64,000 bases of DNA from Viscum album. Taxonomy: Eukaryota; Streptophyta; Magnoliopsida; Santalales; Viscaceae. The position numbers were made by a program, and so were the translations under genes. The stretch spans positions 231,871,591 through 231,935,590 of the forward strand of contig OY728143.1 in assembly GCA_963277665.1 (NCBI GenBank), read 5' to 3'. Under the pieces are notes generated by a model. That model had not been told where the DNA came from and did not search any database. It was given only the letters and a program-made list of their open reading frames with translations. This document shows, piece after piece, positions 35,247 through 47,064 of the stretch. Every line of letters begins with the position of its first letter. Within the stretch, counting starts at the first letter, position 1.

Positions 35247-38200
35247 GCCACTTGTAGGTGATAGGGACACTTTATTTTAATTATGTTAAAATAAGTACAA
35301 AAATGACATAAGTATATATCTTTTAGAAAACAATTTTTACATAGGGTTATATATGTTGTATTTTCGACTATAAATATTCATTAGAAAGATAAAAATATTT
35401 CCTACATGATGATATTTTATTTTCAATTTTTAGAGATTGAATAATTTAATTTATTTATGACACAATGATGATGCAGTAGTTACCATAATAGTGAATAATT
35501 AAATTAATTGATATTATAAATACCCAAATAAATATAATTTGAGACTTTTAATGAATTAAACTAATTTTCTAGGATAATATGACATATTAGGATTGATTTA
35601 ATTAACTTTGTTCGAAGTAATCATTCAGTTATGAGTTTCACAAAAATCAACTATTGAATAGTGTCAAAATTGACATAAAAGAGTTTTTAAAACAAATATT
35701 ATATTATTAATTGATATTAAATTCCTAAAAATCTAAGGATCGGCCAAGTGACTTATATCCTGATAGTTGTATCATCAATGGACCACTTGGGGGGTCTCTT
35801 GGATGTATATGGTAAGTTTATTAACCATATAATATAAAAATACAAAGAGACATTGTAAAAGTGAAACTAATTAACTTAGAGTTAATACTTAAAGATAAGG
35901 TTAATATAATGACCCAAACCTATCTAAATTATATTGTTTGAGTGTTTTTAGACCTATCCCCACCTTAAAAAATAAATAATCAACTTTGGATCCATTGGAA
36001 ACCGAATATGAATTTATTATAAATCAATATTTCTACCTTTTCCAAAGGTGCCCCTCACCCCTCTTATAAAAGGGCACTCATCCTTCTCATCTATTCACAC
36101 CTTCAAAGCCTTTTGGTTCGGCCAAACTCTGCACAAATACTCTCCCAACATCCCTCACTACAACCTAGAGTCCTTTGTTTGATCCGAAATCCAACCTATG
36201 GATCCCTTTTGATCAAATCAAAAGGAAGAACCCGAAGAAGAGGTAATGATTTCACCACCCTTTTCCAAGTTCCTTTCATCTTCCACTTCTTCTTCCATAG
36301 TTTTTACCATTCTAAAATAATAACTCCAGTATCATATATATACTGTGATGTTATTATAAATATGGTACAACCATATTCAGTATTCTATTCACCATTTTGA
36401 ATAACATGTCACCATACGTGCGTACGTATGACTTACCGTCTCCACGTCGTGGTGTAATTGTTATTCAATATATTATTATTTGGATGGGTATAATAATCAT
36501 GTGTAACTCATTTAAATAATAAATATAACATGTTAATTATTCTGTATATATGATATACCATCCATTTATATATTATTTTAATATCAAAAGAATGGTATTT
36601 TGGCTCGTGCGTACGTACGGACTACCGTCTCCACGAACGCGATGAGATTCATTCTCCATCGTATCCATTCAAGTATAATTATCATTAGATGATTTAAAAA
36701 TGATGTTTAAGGACTTGATATCATTCTGGATATGAATAAGATACAACCTATCCATAACAAACATGGATTATGTAACAAAACACATAAAATAAAACGAGTA
36801 AGTTAACACCCGAAACAACGATAATTCTACGATATTATTAACAAAGCAATGTTAAAAGACCATATATGATATCATATTAATATATATGATTCTTGTATAA
36901 TTTAATAACAATTATTTAACCATTATACAGGAGGTTAACCTACCCTCAACCAAGGAAAAGTACAAGGTAAGGGTTATTTCACAATCTCTTCATTATCTTA
37001 GGTTGTTCACAGGTAATAATCTACTGGGATCTCTTTATCATCCACATCCAAGTTTCTTAAAAATGTATTTCAATACATTTTTACTATATACAAGTATATG
37101 GGATAAAGTCATTTATACCCTTGTTTGACTTTTTATAAGAGGTTTATAAAGGAATATTTTTGTCGTTTTCCAAACAAGGTGCTTTTTATCCTTTTCGACA
37201 AAATTAAGGTAAGAATGTTTTTTTAACTTATACGGCGGATGGGGCTATTTTCCACTGTTATAAAATCGTTGAAGCTTACCTTACAAGCTTATAAGAATAT
37301 TTTCAAAGAAAATGTTTTATTTTATAAATATATGACTCTTAAATGATTTCAAAATAGAAATAAATATTTCACTAAAAAGAGTTTTGATTTCATCTATGTC
37401 AACATTCTTTGATGGATTTTACGCTTATTTGAAGTTGATTTATTATGATACAAAACTTATATATTTTATTGAAGGTTTAGTGATATGTTTGACTGTGGAT
37501 ATGCTATTTTTATACCATTCATGGTTTTTGGTTAAAGTATTGATATTTCGTATGCTTGTTTTAATACGAATGTTTATGTTATGTTTAAACCTTTTCATAT
37601 GGGAATGCATTGGACTTAATATGTGACGGGTGGAGCCCGCTATAGCTCCTCGATGCATCTGTAGGTCTCATGAGACAAACTAGTGTCTTGGAACAAGGCC
37701 TTGACTAAATCTTATTTGTAGTCCTTGCACGAGGCCTTGTCTATGTGGTTATGATAGTCTGGCATTATGTATTTCATCATTATGAAAGTGGTTATTGATA
37801 TTTCATGTGATTATTCGATTAGTAGAAAATCCATGTGAATAAGTAAATGGCATTATTTCAATTTTCTTTTGCCATACTATGTTTAAGTTCAAGTTTAAAA
37901 GGCTTTTGATTTAGTTATACATTTCCTTAAAAATTTAAGCTTATTTTTGAAAGTTTCTGCTATATTGTTATCCTTACAGAGCATTTGAGATCACCACTTT
38001 TTATGTTTTATTTTTCCGAGGATGTGAATAAGTAAGTTATGAATGACCTGCACGGATTGTATGTGGGGATATGAGTGTGGAATATGGAGACTATGTTGTT
38101 GTAGTAATTTTTTACATTGTGATTTAATGTAAAACTTTATGAATATATCTAGTGTTTCCAAGGCTACTAAACCAATCGGTCATTCGAGATTTGATCTTTC

Positions 38201-38265
38201 TTGTGATCATGCCAATGTAATCTAATAATGCACTGACTCTGGGTAACTAGGGTCAGGGCGTTACA
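35247..38265 (+). repeat. 5' LTR of element B, second part
   Basis: Continues B's LTR after element C and aligns with 44046-47064. It holds a TATA box (TTATAAAAGG, about 36064), two copies of the shared LTR module (36410-36455 and 36603-36650), a CCTCGATGCAT motif near 37648 and the end GGGCGTTACA at 38265. Confidence 0.92.
36063..36074 (+). promoter_or_regulatory. TATA box of element B 5' LTR
   Basis: CTTATAAAAGGG about 1.58 kb into the LTR once C is removed, followed by a pyrimidine-rich CACTCATCC start region. The same block is at 44870 in the 3' LTR. Everything to the right up to 38265 would be transcribed leader (R-U5). Confidence 0.65.
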
Positions 38266-38278
38266 GTTTGTATCAGAG
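38266..38278 (+). other. Primer-binding site of element B
   Basis: TTGTATCAGAG two bases after the LTR end; one base differs from the tRNA-Met match found in C. Confidence 0.8.
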
Positions 38279-38767
38279 GAATTTTAGTACAAACCTTTGA
38301 AGCTAGATTTAGATAAACTCTGATTAGAGCACGTAGACCTAAGATGAACTTTGAGGATTAGTATAGAAGAACTTCATAGAATTTTGGTATTGTAGAGATT
38401 TTGTGAGTTTTCCGAGAAATACATCCCTGTATGGATACGAGCAGGTAGAGGCGGCTCTGGCACAGATGTACCTAGGGGTAAAACCTGAAAACACCGCTTT
38501 GATCTAGACTCGAACGGGAACTAGTGCACGACAATGAGCCTTGCTGCACTCTTGGTTACGACACTCCCGGGGGATATGCTTAGGATAACTCTCATTTTAT
38601 TTACAAATCATTATGAAGGGTTTATGAGTATATACTTTCTCAAAGAAAATATTTTTTATGATAAATGATTATATCCATAAATAGTTCAATTTATGTTAAG
38701 TGTTTTATAAGTATGGGATTATGTATTTTGATTCATAAACTGATCTAGTTTATGCCATTGTTTAGAA
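38279..38767 (+). other. Untranslated leader of element B
   Basis: No open frame or clear signal between the primer-binding site and the gag ATG at 38768. This matches the usual leader in this class. Confidence 0.5.
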
Positions 38768-39860
38768 ATGGTGCCTAGTGGAAGAAATGGAAACTGTGTC
38801 AATGCACGCACTCCATGTATGGATTTACCTCCTGCTCAAGATAATTATATTGGAGCTGGTGATGCAACTGGTGCCGATCAGCTAATCACCATACTGGGAC
38901 AACTCACTCAGGTTATGAATAATAACCATACTCGTATGGAGCACCCTGATTCGCAGCGTGGAGGATCAATGTTGGATCGATTCATGAGGCACTAAACCCA
39001 CAACATTAAATGGGAGTACAAATCCCTTAGTAGCTGAGCAATGGATATTTTCCCTAGAGAAAATATTTCAGGCTTTGGGGAGTAGTGAAAAGGAAAAAGT
39101 TATCATGGCAGATACCGCCTCACTGGAGATGCTGATTAATGGTGGTCATTGATTCAAAATACGAAGGAAGATGATGAAGTATCAAATATGGAATGGAGGG
39201 AGTTCAAAGATCTGTTTTTAGAAAAATACTTTCCTCGCGACCATCGAGCAGATATGGAAAGGCAATTTCTAAGTTTGAGACAGAAGGAGGATGAGAATGT
39301 CACAAAGTATGAGGCTAACTTTACAAGGTTATGAAGGTATACTGGTGATAATATACGTAACTCAAGAAGTATGATTGATTGTTTATTTGATGGGTTAATA
39401 CCATTTCTCCGTTGAGCATTAGTCTCACAATCCTTCTCGTCGTACGAAGACATTGTCTCATGTGCTATCAAGACCGAAAATGAATTCTCTAATTCTTATG
39501 ACTTTAAAGAAAAACAATAGAAGAAGAGACTTGCTGATCAATCTGGGAATGGAAATAAGGGGAAGAAGGGAAAGGTTGAATATCCATCTTGTGGTAAATG
39601 TGGGAAGAAACACCCCGGTACTTGTTTGAAGGGAATGGGAGTCTGTTACAAGTGTGGTGAAAAAGGCCACAAAGCTCGTGATTGCAAGGGGAAGAAGGAC
39701 GCTACCAATGTTCAGTGCTACAATTACAGGGAGATGGGACATTATGAAAATGAAGGTCCTAAGCATCGGGAGAACTTACCTCAGAAAAGGCCAAGGGATC
39801 AAGGCCAATCTTATGTTATCACTACTGCTGAGGTAGAAGCTCCGAAAGACGTGGTGGCAG
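38768..39860 (+). pseudogene. gag of element B, broken
   Basis: Begins MVPSGRNGNCVNAR at 38768. A frame change occurs near 38990; the reading then continues through a gag domain (VAEQWIFSLEKIFQALGSSEKEKV, about 39020-39100, and WREFKDLFLEKYFPRDHR, about 39191-39245). A short cysteine-histidine motif C-x2-C-x3-H-x3-C (about 39588-39630) is followed by the zinc knuckle CYKCGEKGHKARDC (39644-39685). A second knuckle beginning near 39716 has lost its second cysteine (CYNY). Stops interrupt the frame near 39332, 39412 and 39517. Gag packages the genomic RNA; here it is a relic with clear ancestry to the Tekay-type gag. Confidence 0.85.
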
Positions 39861-40320
39861 GTAATTTAATGATTTCCTCAAGTTTAGCAAATGCATTATT
39901 TGATTCTGGATCATCGCATTGTTTCATATCTTCCCAGTTTTCTAAGAAAAATTGATATTTCCAATTTGATTTAATAATGGAGTTGTCAGTTAAAACTCTT
40001 AAGGGAAGTATCATTGAAACAAAGTTTTGTGAATCAATCCCCATTAGAGCACATAAATGTTCTTTATCTGGTGATCTCATCGTCATACCAATGGTTGAGT
40101 TTCATATAATCCTCGGTATGGACTGTATTTCGGACTATGATGTGAAGATTTATTGTAAGAAGAAAGAGGTTACGATTCTTGATGATAATGATAAGGAACA
40201 CCTTATCTTTAGAGAAGAATCGTCACCACCTAATTATGATTTAGATCCACCCCCAGTAGCTCAACTAAATTCAATTATTGGGGTGGAAGAGAAGAAAATG
40301 ACGGTGGGTGAGGAAAGGAA
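39861..40320 (+). pseudogene. Aspartic protease of element B, frameshifted
   Basis: The active-site triad is DSG (39902-39910) within ALFDSGSSHCFIS, the usual variant in plant Ty3/gypsy proteases. The frame breaks at 39953 (one-base shift, TGA) and resumes at 39977. The conserved end ILGMDCISDYD (about 40108-40140) is intact. The protease cuts the polyprotein; this copy would be truncated 18 residues after the catalytic motif. Confidence 0.85.
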
Positions 40321-41140
40321 TGTTCAAATAGAGAATGTACCTGTTGTGAAAGAATTTGTAGATGTATTTCCGAAAGATTTACCTGGACGTCCTCCAGAAC
40401 GAGAAGTTGAGTTTTCCATTGATTTAATTCCTGGATCAAGGCCTATATCAAAGACCCCTTATAGAATGGCCACTGTAGAATTAGTTGAACTAAAGAAAAA
40501 ACTAGAGGAATTGAGTAATAAGGGATTTATCCTCCCTAGTGTTTCTCCATGGGGAGGCCCTATTCATTTTTTTTAAAATAAATACGGATCTATGAGGTTA
40601 TGTATCGACTACAGGGAGATCAATGCTATAACAATAAAAAACAATTATCCCCTACCACGCATTGATGATTTATTTGAACAACTTCATGGATCTCAATACT
40701 TTTCAAAGACTGACCTTCGATCTGGATACCATCAGTTGTGTGTGAGGATGGAAGACATTCTGAAGACTGCATTTTGAACCAGGTACGGGCATTACGAGTT
40801 TACTGTAATGCCTTTTAGATTGACTAATGCACCCTCTGTATTCATGGATCTGATTAATATATTTTTCAAGGAGTATCTCGATAAATTTGTGGTGGTATTT
40901 ATTGATGATATCTTAGTATACTCTAAAAGCTACAAAGATCATGAAAATCACTTGCGCATTATCTTGAAGACTCTGAGAAGAGATGAATTATATGGGAATT
41001 TTAGCAAGTGTGAATTCTGGCTTCATGAGATTTCTTTTCTTGGCCATATTGTCTCTAAAGATGGAATCTCTGTTGATCCTTCTAAGACCAAGGCGATCCA
41101 GGAATGGCCAGCACCTACGAGTATAACTGAGGTACATAGT
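40321..41140 (+). pseudogene. Reverse transcriptase of element B, interrupted by stops
   Basis: The start is marked by VKEFVDVFPKDLPG and PPEREVEF (about 40345-40420). It continues through [11 protein letters not shown] (about 40589-40622), [11 protein letters not shown] (about 40707-40740), [13 protein letters not shown] and the catalytic FIDD box at 40898-40909. In-frame stops are TAA at 40574-40576 and TGA at 40776-40778; both lie in the same frame as the flanking sequence, so they are point changes, not shifts. All active-site aspartates are present. The enzyme copies the element RNA into DNA; this copy is dead. Confidence 0.92.
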
Positions 41141-41690
41141 TTTATTGGTTTGGCAGGTTATTATCGACGATTCGTCCAGAATTTTGCCCGATTGGCTAAC
41201 ACATTAACGAAGCTCACACGTAAAGGGGTTAAATTTGTTTGGACAAAAGAGTGTGAAGAATGTTTCAAAAAACCGAAGAGAAGATTAGTCAATGATCCTA
41301 TATTTACTCTACTATCGTATAATGATGGGTTCGTTATTTATAGTGATGCATCGAAGAAAGGACTTGGTTGTGTTCTTATGCAGAATGATAGGGTTATTGC
41401 CTATGCATCACGAAAGTTGAAAATTCATGAACAAAACTATCCTACTCATGATCTCAAGTTAGCAGCTGTGATCTTTGCTTTGAAGATATGGAGGCACTAC
41501 TTCTATGGTAAAAATGTGAGATTAATACTGATCACAAGAGTTTGAAGTATATTTTCTCACAAAAAAGAACTCAACATGAGGCAAAGGAGATGGCTTGAAT
41601 TCCTCAAGGATTATGATTGTATGATACACTACCACCCGGGGAAAGAAAACAAGGTGGCAGATGCTTTGAGCAGAAAAGACCATGTAGTTT
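41141..41690 (+). pseudogene. RNase H of element B, with catalytic residue change and frameshift
   Basis: Follows reverse transcriptase in the same frame (open 40808-41545). The first catalytic aspartate is in [12 protein letters not shown] (GAT at 41344-41346). The usual catalytic glutamate in HDLELAA is lysine here (AAG at 41456-41458), a G-to-A change. A base is missing near 41526, just before the TDHKSL segment that holds the next aspartate, and an extra A lies near 41565. The end [14 protein letters not shown] is readable near 41636-41675. RNase H removes the RNA strand during copying; this one lacks a key residue. Confidence 0.88.
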
Positions 41691-41867
41691 GAACGTAATG
41701 AGAATTGAAGGGGATCCAATTTTGATGGATCTAGTGAAGATGGACATGGGAATAACCAGGGATGTAAAACATCAATGATTTTTCAAATGGTTGCCAAACA
41801 ATCATTAATAGAAAGGATTAAGAGTTCTCAGACTGATGATGAATAATTTCAAAAGAAGATTAAAGCT

Positions 41868-43230
41868 GTGAAAGATGGGAGACTGAGAGACTTTGTGTAT
41901 GAAGAAGGAATTTTGAAATTTGGGAAGAGACTTTGTGTTCCCAATATACCTGATCTAAAAAGGGAATTGTTGGATGATGCTCATAGTTCCAATTTCTCTA
42001 TACACCCTGGGAGCACCAAACTATATAGAGAATTGAAGGACCATTTTTGGTGGGACAATATGAAGAGGGAGAGTGCTGATTTTGTGTCAAGATGTATGGT
42101 TTGTCAACAAGTGAAAGATGGGAGGCAACAGCCTGGAGGAGTCATGCAACCTCTTCCCATACCAGAGTGGAAATGGGACAATATTACGACGGACTTTTTC
42201 ATGGGGCTACCAAAGACTCCTAGATGGAACGATGCAATATAGGTTTTTGTTAACCGCCATACCAAGTCAGCACATTTTCATGCTATAAGAGAAGATCTAC
42301 CCCTGGAACGTCTAGCAAGACTATATATTAATGATGTTGTGAGACTTCATGGAGAACCCCTATCGATTGTTTCTGATCATGATCCCCGTTTTACTTCAAG
42401 ATTCTGGAAAAGTCTTCAGAAATCCCTGGATAATGAACTTCATTTGAGCACTACTTACCACCCTCAGACAGACAGACAATCAGAATGGACTATTCAAACC
42501 TTCGAAGATATGTTGAGATCCTTCTCTCTTGACTTTCAGGGTATGTGGGGTCAGTATTTACCTTTGGTAGAAGTTTTTCTATAACAATAGCTTCCATTCG
42601 AGTATTCAGATGGCACCATATGAAGCGTTATACGGAAAGAGATGTCGTACACCAACCTGTTGGGATAACATTGGTGAAAGAAAACTCGTAGACCCAGAAC
42701 TGGTGGAGGAAACAATGGAAAAGGTGAAGGAAATCCAAAATCACATCAAAGCAGCTCAAAGTAGGCAGAAGAGCTATGCCGATAATCGAAGGAAGGATTT
42801 GGAATTTCAAGTCGGTGATCATGTTTTTTTGAAGGAATCTCCATGGAAGGGAGTCATACGTTTTGGTAAGAAAGGTAAATTGAGTCCAAGGTACATCGGA
42901 CCCTTTGAAATTCTTGAACGAATTGGGGCTGTTGCTTACCGATTGGCAATGCCGCCAAGTGTCTCCAAAGATCACAATGTGTTCCACGTATCTCTGTTGA
43001 GGAAATACATGCCTGACCCAACGCATGTACTCACCTATGAAGAATTAGAACAGGAACCCGATCTGTCCTATTGTGAAGAGCCCGTCAGGATTCTTGATAC
43101 GAGAGAACAGGTACTGAGAAACCGGACGACGCGTCTGGTAAAAGATTTGTGTAGAAACCATAAGATGGAAGAGGCGACGTGGGAACCCGAGGAACTTATG
43201 ATGAAGAACCACCCGAGTCTTTTCATGTGA
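41868..43230 (+). pseudogene. Integrase with chromodomain-like tail of element B, broken
   Basis: Open 41868-42242 holds the zinc-binding HHCC region, with HPGSTKLYRELKDHFWW and CMVCQQVK, and the first catalytic aspartate (GAC 42192-42194, in TTDFFMGLP). TAG at 42240 replaces the usual tryptophan. The next open part (42339-42584) has the second aspartate in IVSDHDPRFTSRFW (GAT 42375) and the catalytic glutamate (GAA 42483-42485). A shift near 42580 leads to 42610-43230, an intact 206-codon frame with GKLSPRYIGPFEIL (about 42874) and the end MEEATWEPEELM. That tail aligns with chromodomains of plant chromoviruses, which guide integration to particular chromatin. Confidence 0.9.
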
Positions 43231-43265
43231 TAAGTATTCTAGAAATTTTGAGGAATAAATTATTT

Positions 43266-43279
43266 GAAGGATGGGAGAA
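43266..43279 (+). other. Polypurine tract of element B
   Basis: GAAGGATGGGAGAA immediately before the 3' LTR. Confidence 0.8.
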
Positions 43280-46200
43280 TGTAACACCCCAAGCTTCTAC
43301 GGTACGCTTCTCTTTGAATAATGTGATAGTGTGTGTTGTACGCAACACCGAGTTCTAACACACCATAACCAACAAAACTAGCTGTTATGAATAGTAATAC
43401 CTACATTATGAAATTATATATATTTTATTTTTTAAAAAATGAACTTCATTTTTGGATTCGTAATATCGAATTTATCCTAAGGTGAAATTTTGGTACTTTT
43501 CGGATAACTTTAATATTTTAATGAATAGTGAAAATTACTAAATATTAATTAAAAACAACTTTTTTAATAAAAATAATTAATAGGGATAAATTATGAATTT
43601 GAGTGGTTTTAATGTATACTTAGAATATATTATTACCATTTATTATAATCTCGGTCATTGGACATAATTTTACAATTAAATTGGACATAAACAAGTGTCA
43701 ATCTTTTGATAGTTATTATCTCTTAAAAACACGCTTTTTGTTTTAACAATGGATATTAATTTTAAATTAATTTCTGCCACTTCTGTGTTTTGAATTTGAA
43801 AAAATGGATTACATATTTGGAATCAGGATGTTCAAATTTTGTAAATAGTTAACTTTTATTTAGAGACATTTTGAATAATTACTACGGTAAATATTTTATT
43901 TACCATGGTTAAGGGTAAATCCGGTAAATAATAGTCAAAAAATAATATTATAATAATAATAAATTACCCTAAAACGTGTACTAGCCTTATTTGTTGATAC
44001 ATTTTCGGCCATAGGCATCTTTGGGTCTATTTTTGGACCCCATGGAGCCACTTGTAGGTGATAGGGACACTTTATTTTAATTAAGTTAAAATAAGTACAA
44101 AAATGACATAAGTATATATCTTTTAGAAAAACAATTTTTACATTGGGTTATATATGTTGGATTTTCGACTATAAATATTCATTATAATGATAAATAGATT
44201 TAATACATGATGATATTTTATTTTTAATTTTTAGAGATTATATAAATTAATTTATGTATGACACAATGATGATGCAGTAATTACCATAATAGTGAAAAAT
44301 TAAAATAATTGATATTATAAATACCCAAATAAATATAATTTGAGACTTTTAATGAATTAAAATAATTTTGTAGGATACTATGACATATTAGGATTGATTT
44401 AATTAACTTTTTTCTAAGTAATAATTCTGTTATGAGTTTCATAAAAATCAACTATTGAATAGTGTCAAAATTGACATAAAATAGTTTTTAAAACAAATAT
44501 TATATTATTAATTGATATTAAATTCCTAAAAATCTAAGGTTCGGAAAAGAGACTTATATAATGATATTTTTATAATTAATGGACCACTTGGGGGTCTATT
44601 GGATGTATATGGTATGTTTATTAACCATATAATATTAAAATACATTGAGACATTGTAAAATTGAAACTAATTAACTTAGAGTTAATACTTAATGATAAGG
44701 TTAATATAATAACACAAACCTATCTAAATTATATTGGTTGAGTGGTTTTCGACCTATCCCCACCTTAAAATTTAAATAATCAACTTTGGAGCCTTTGGAA
44801 ACCGAATATGATTTTATTATAAATTAATATTTCTAGCTTTTCCAAAGGTTCCCCTCACCCCTCTTATAAAAGGGCACTCCCCCTTCTCATTTCTTCACAC
44901 CTTTAAAGCGTTTTTGTTCGGCAAAACTCTGCCCAAATACTCTCCCAACTTCCCTCACTACAACCTAGAGGCCTTAGTTTGATCAGAAAGCCAACCTAAG
45001 GAGCCCTTTTGATCAAATCAAAAGGAAGAACCCGAAGAAGAGGTAATGATTTCACCAACTTTTTCCAAGTTCCTTTCTTCTTCCACTTCTTCTTCCGTTG
45101 TTTTTAACATTATAAAATAATAAATCCAGTATCATATATATACTGTGATGTTATTATAAATATGGTACAACCATATTCAGTACTCTATCCACCATTTTGA
45201 ATAACATGTCACCATACGTGCATACGTACGGCTTACCGTCTCCATGTCGTGGTGTAATTGTTATTCAATATATTATTATTTGTATTGGTATAATAATGAT
45301 GTGTAACTCATGTAAATAATAAATATAACATGTTAATTATTCTTTATATATGATATACCATCAATTTATATATTATTTTAATATCAAAAGAATGATATTG
45401 TCGCTCCTGCGTACGTACGGACTACCGCCTCCACGAACGCGATGATATTCATTCTCCATCGTATCCATTCAAGTATAATTATCATTTGATGATTTAAAAA
45501 TTATGTTTAAGGATTTGATATCATTCTGAATATGAATAAGATACAACCTATCCATAAAAAACACGGCTTATGTAACCAAACATTTAAAATAAAATGAGTA
45601 AGTTAACACCCGAAACAACGACAATTCTAAGATGTTATTAACAAAGCAATGTTAAAAGATCATATATGATATAATATTAATATATATGATTCTTGAATAA
45701 TTTAATAACAATTATTTCACCATTATACAGGAGGTTAACCTACCCTCAACCAAGGAAAATTAAAAGGTATGTGTTATTTCACAATATCTTCATTATCCGA
45801 GGTTGTTTATACATAATAATCTACTGGGGTATCTTTATCATCTACATCCATGTTTCTTAAAAATGTATTTCAAAACATTTTTACTATTTACAAGAATATG
45901 GGTTAAAGTCTTTTATACCCTTTTTTTACTTTTTATAAGAGGTTTATAAAGGAATCTTTCCGTCGTTTTCCAAACAAGGTTCTTTTTAACCTTTTCAACA
46001 TAATTAAGGTAAGAATGTTTTTTTAACTTATACGGAGGGTGCGGCTATTTTCCGCCGTTATAAAATCGTCGAAGCTTACCATACAAGCTTATAAGAATAT
46101 TTTCAAAGAAAATGTTTTATTTTATAAATATATGTCTCTTAAATGATTTCAAAATAGAAAGATATATTTCTCTAAAAAGAGTTTTGGGTTCATCTATGTC

Positions 46201-47064
46201 AACATCCTTTGATGGATTTTACGCTTTTTTGAAGTTGATTTCTTATGATACAAAACATTGATATTGTATTGACGGTTTTGTGATATGTTTGACTGTGGAT
46301 GTGCTATTTTTATACCATTCATGGTTTATGGTGAAAGTATTGACATTTCTTATTCTAGTTTTAATACGAATGTTTATGTTATGTTTAAACCTTTTGATAT
46401 GGGAATGCATTGGACTTAATATGTGACGGGTGGAGCCCGCTATAGATCTTCGATGAATCGGTAGGTCTCATGAGACAAACTAGTGTCTTGTAACAAGGCT
46501 TTGACAAAATCTTACTTGTACTCTTGGCACGAGGCCTTGGCTATGTGGTTATGATAGTCTGGCATTATGCATTCCATCATTATGAAAGTGGTTATTGATA
46601 TTGCATGTGATTATTCGATTTGTAGAATATCCATGTGAATAAGTAAATGGAATTATTTCATTTTTCTTTTTCCATACTATGTTTAAGTTCAAGTTTAAAA
46701 GGAGTTTTTTAGTTATAAATTGCATTAAAAATTTATCCTTATTTTTGAAAGTTTCAGCTATATTGTTATCCTTACTGGGAATTTGAGCTCACCACTTTTC
46801 TATGTTTTATTTTTCCCAGGATGTGAAGAAGTAAGTTATGAATGACCTGCAGGGATAGTATGTGGGGATATGAGTGTGGAATATGGAGACTATGTTGTTG
46901 TAGTAGTTTTTCACTTTGTGATGTAATGTAAAACATTATGAATATATATAGTGTTTCCAAGGCTATTAAACCAATCGGTCTTTCGAGATTTGATCTTTCT
47001 TGTGATCATGCCAATGTAATGTAATAATGCACCGACTCTGGGTAACTATGGTCGGGGCGTTACA
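43280..47064 (+). repeat. 3' LTR of element B
   Basis: An uninterrupted 3785-bp copy from TGTAACACCCC to GCGTTACA. It shows what the 5' LTR looked like before element C landed (the target ATGGA is at 44041-44045). Shared LTR modules are at 45210-45255 and 45402-45450. Confidence 0.93.

Larger units (their letters stand above)
24140..47064 (+). mobile_element. Element B: Tekay/Del-like Ty3/gypsy chromovirus, with element C nested in its 5' LTR
   Basis: A complete but broken LTR retrotransposon. The LTR begins TGTAACACCCC and ends GCGTTACA. The 5' LTR is in two parts (24140-24901 and 35247-38265, 3781 bp together) around element C; the 3' LTR is 43280-47064 (3785 bp). Between them are a primer-binding site, gag, protease, reverse transcriptase, RNase H, integrase and a polypurine tract, in Ty3/gypsy order. 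Without C the element is about 12.6 kb. The long LTRs, the tRNA-Met primer and the chromodomain-like end fit the Tekay clade. LTR identity is about 94-95% in the stretches I compared. Stops and frameshifts show it cannot make its own proteins. Confidence 0.93.

Noticed and set aside
42610..43230. Intact 206-codon frame as a possible captured or domesticated gene
   Set aside because: It is the integrase C-terminus of B in its normal place, cut off from the rest of pol by a frameshift, with no sign of separate expression.
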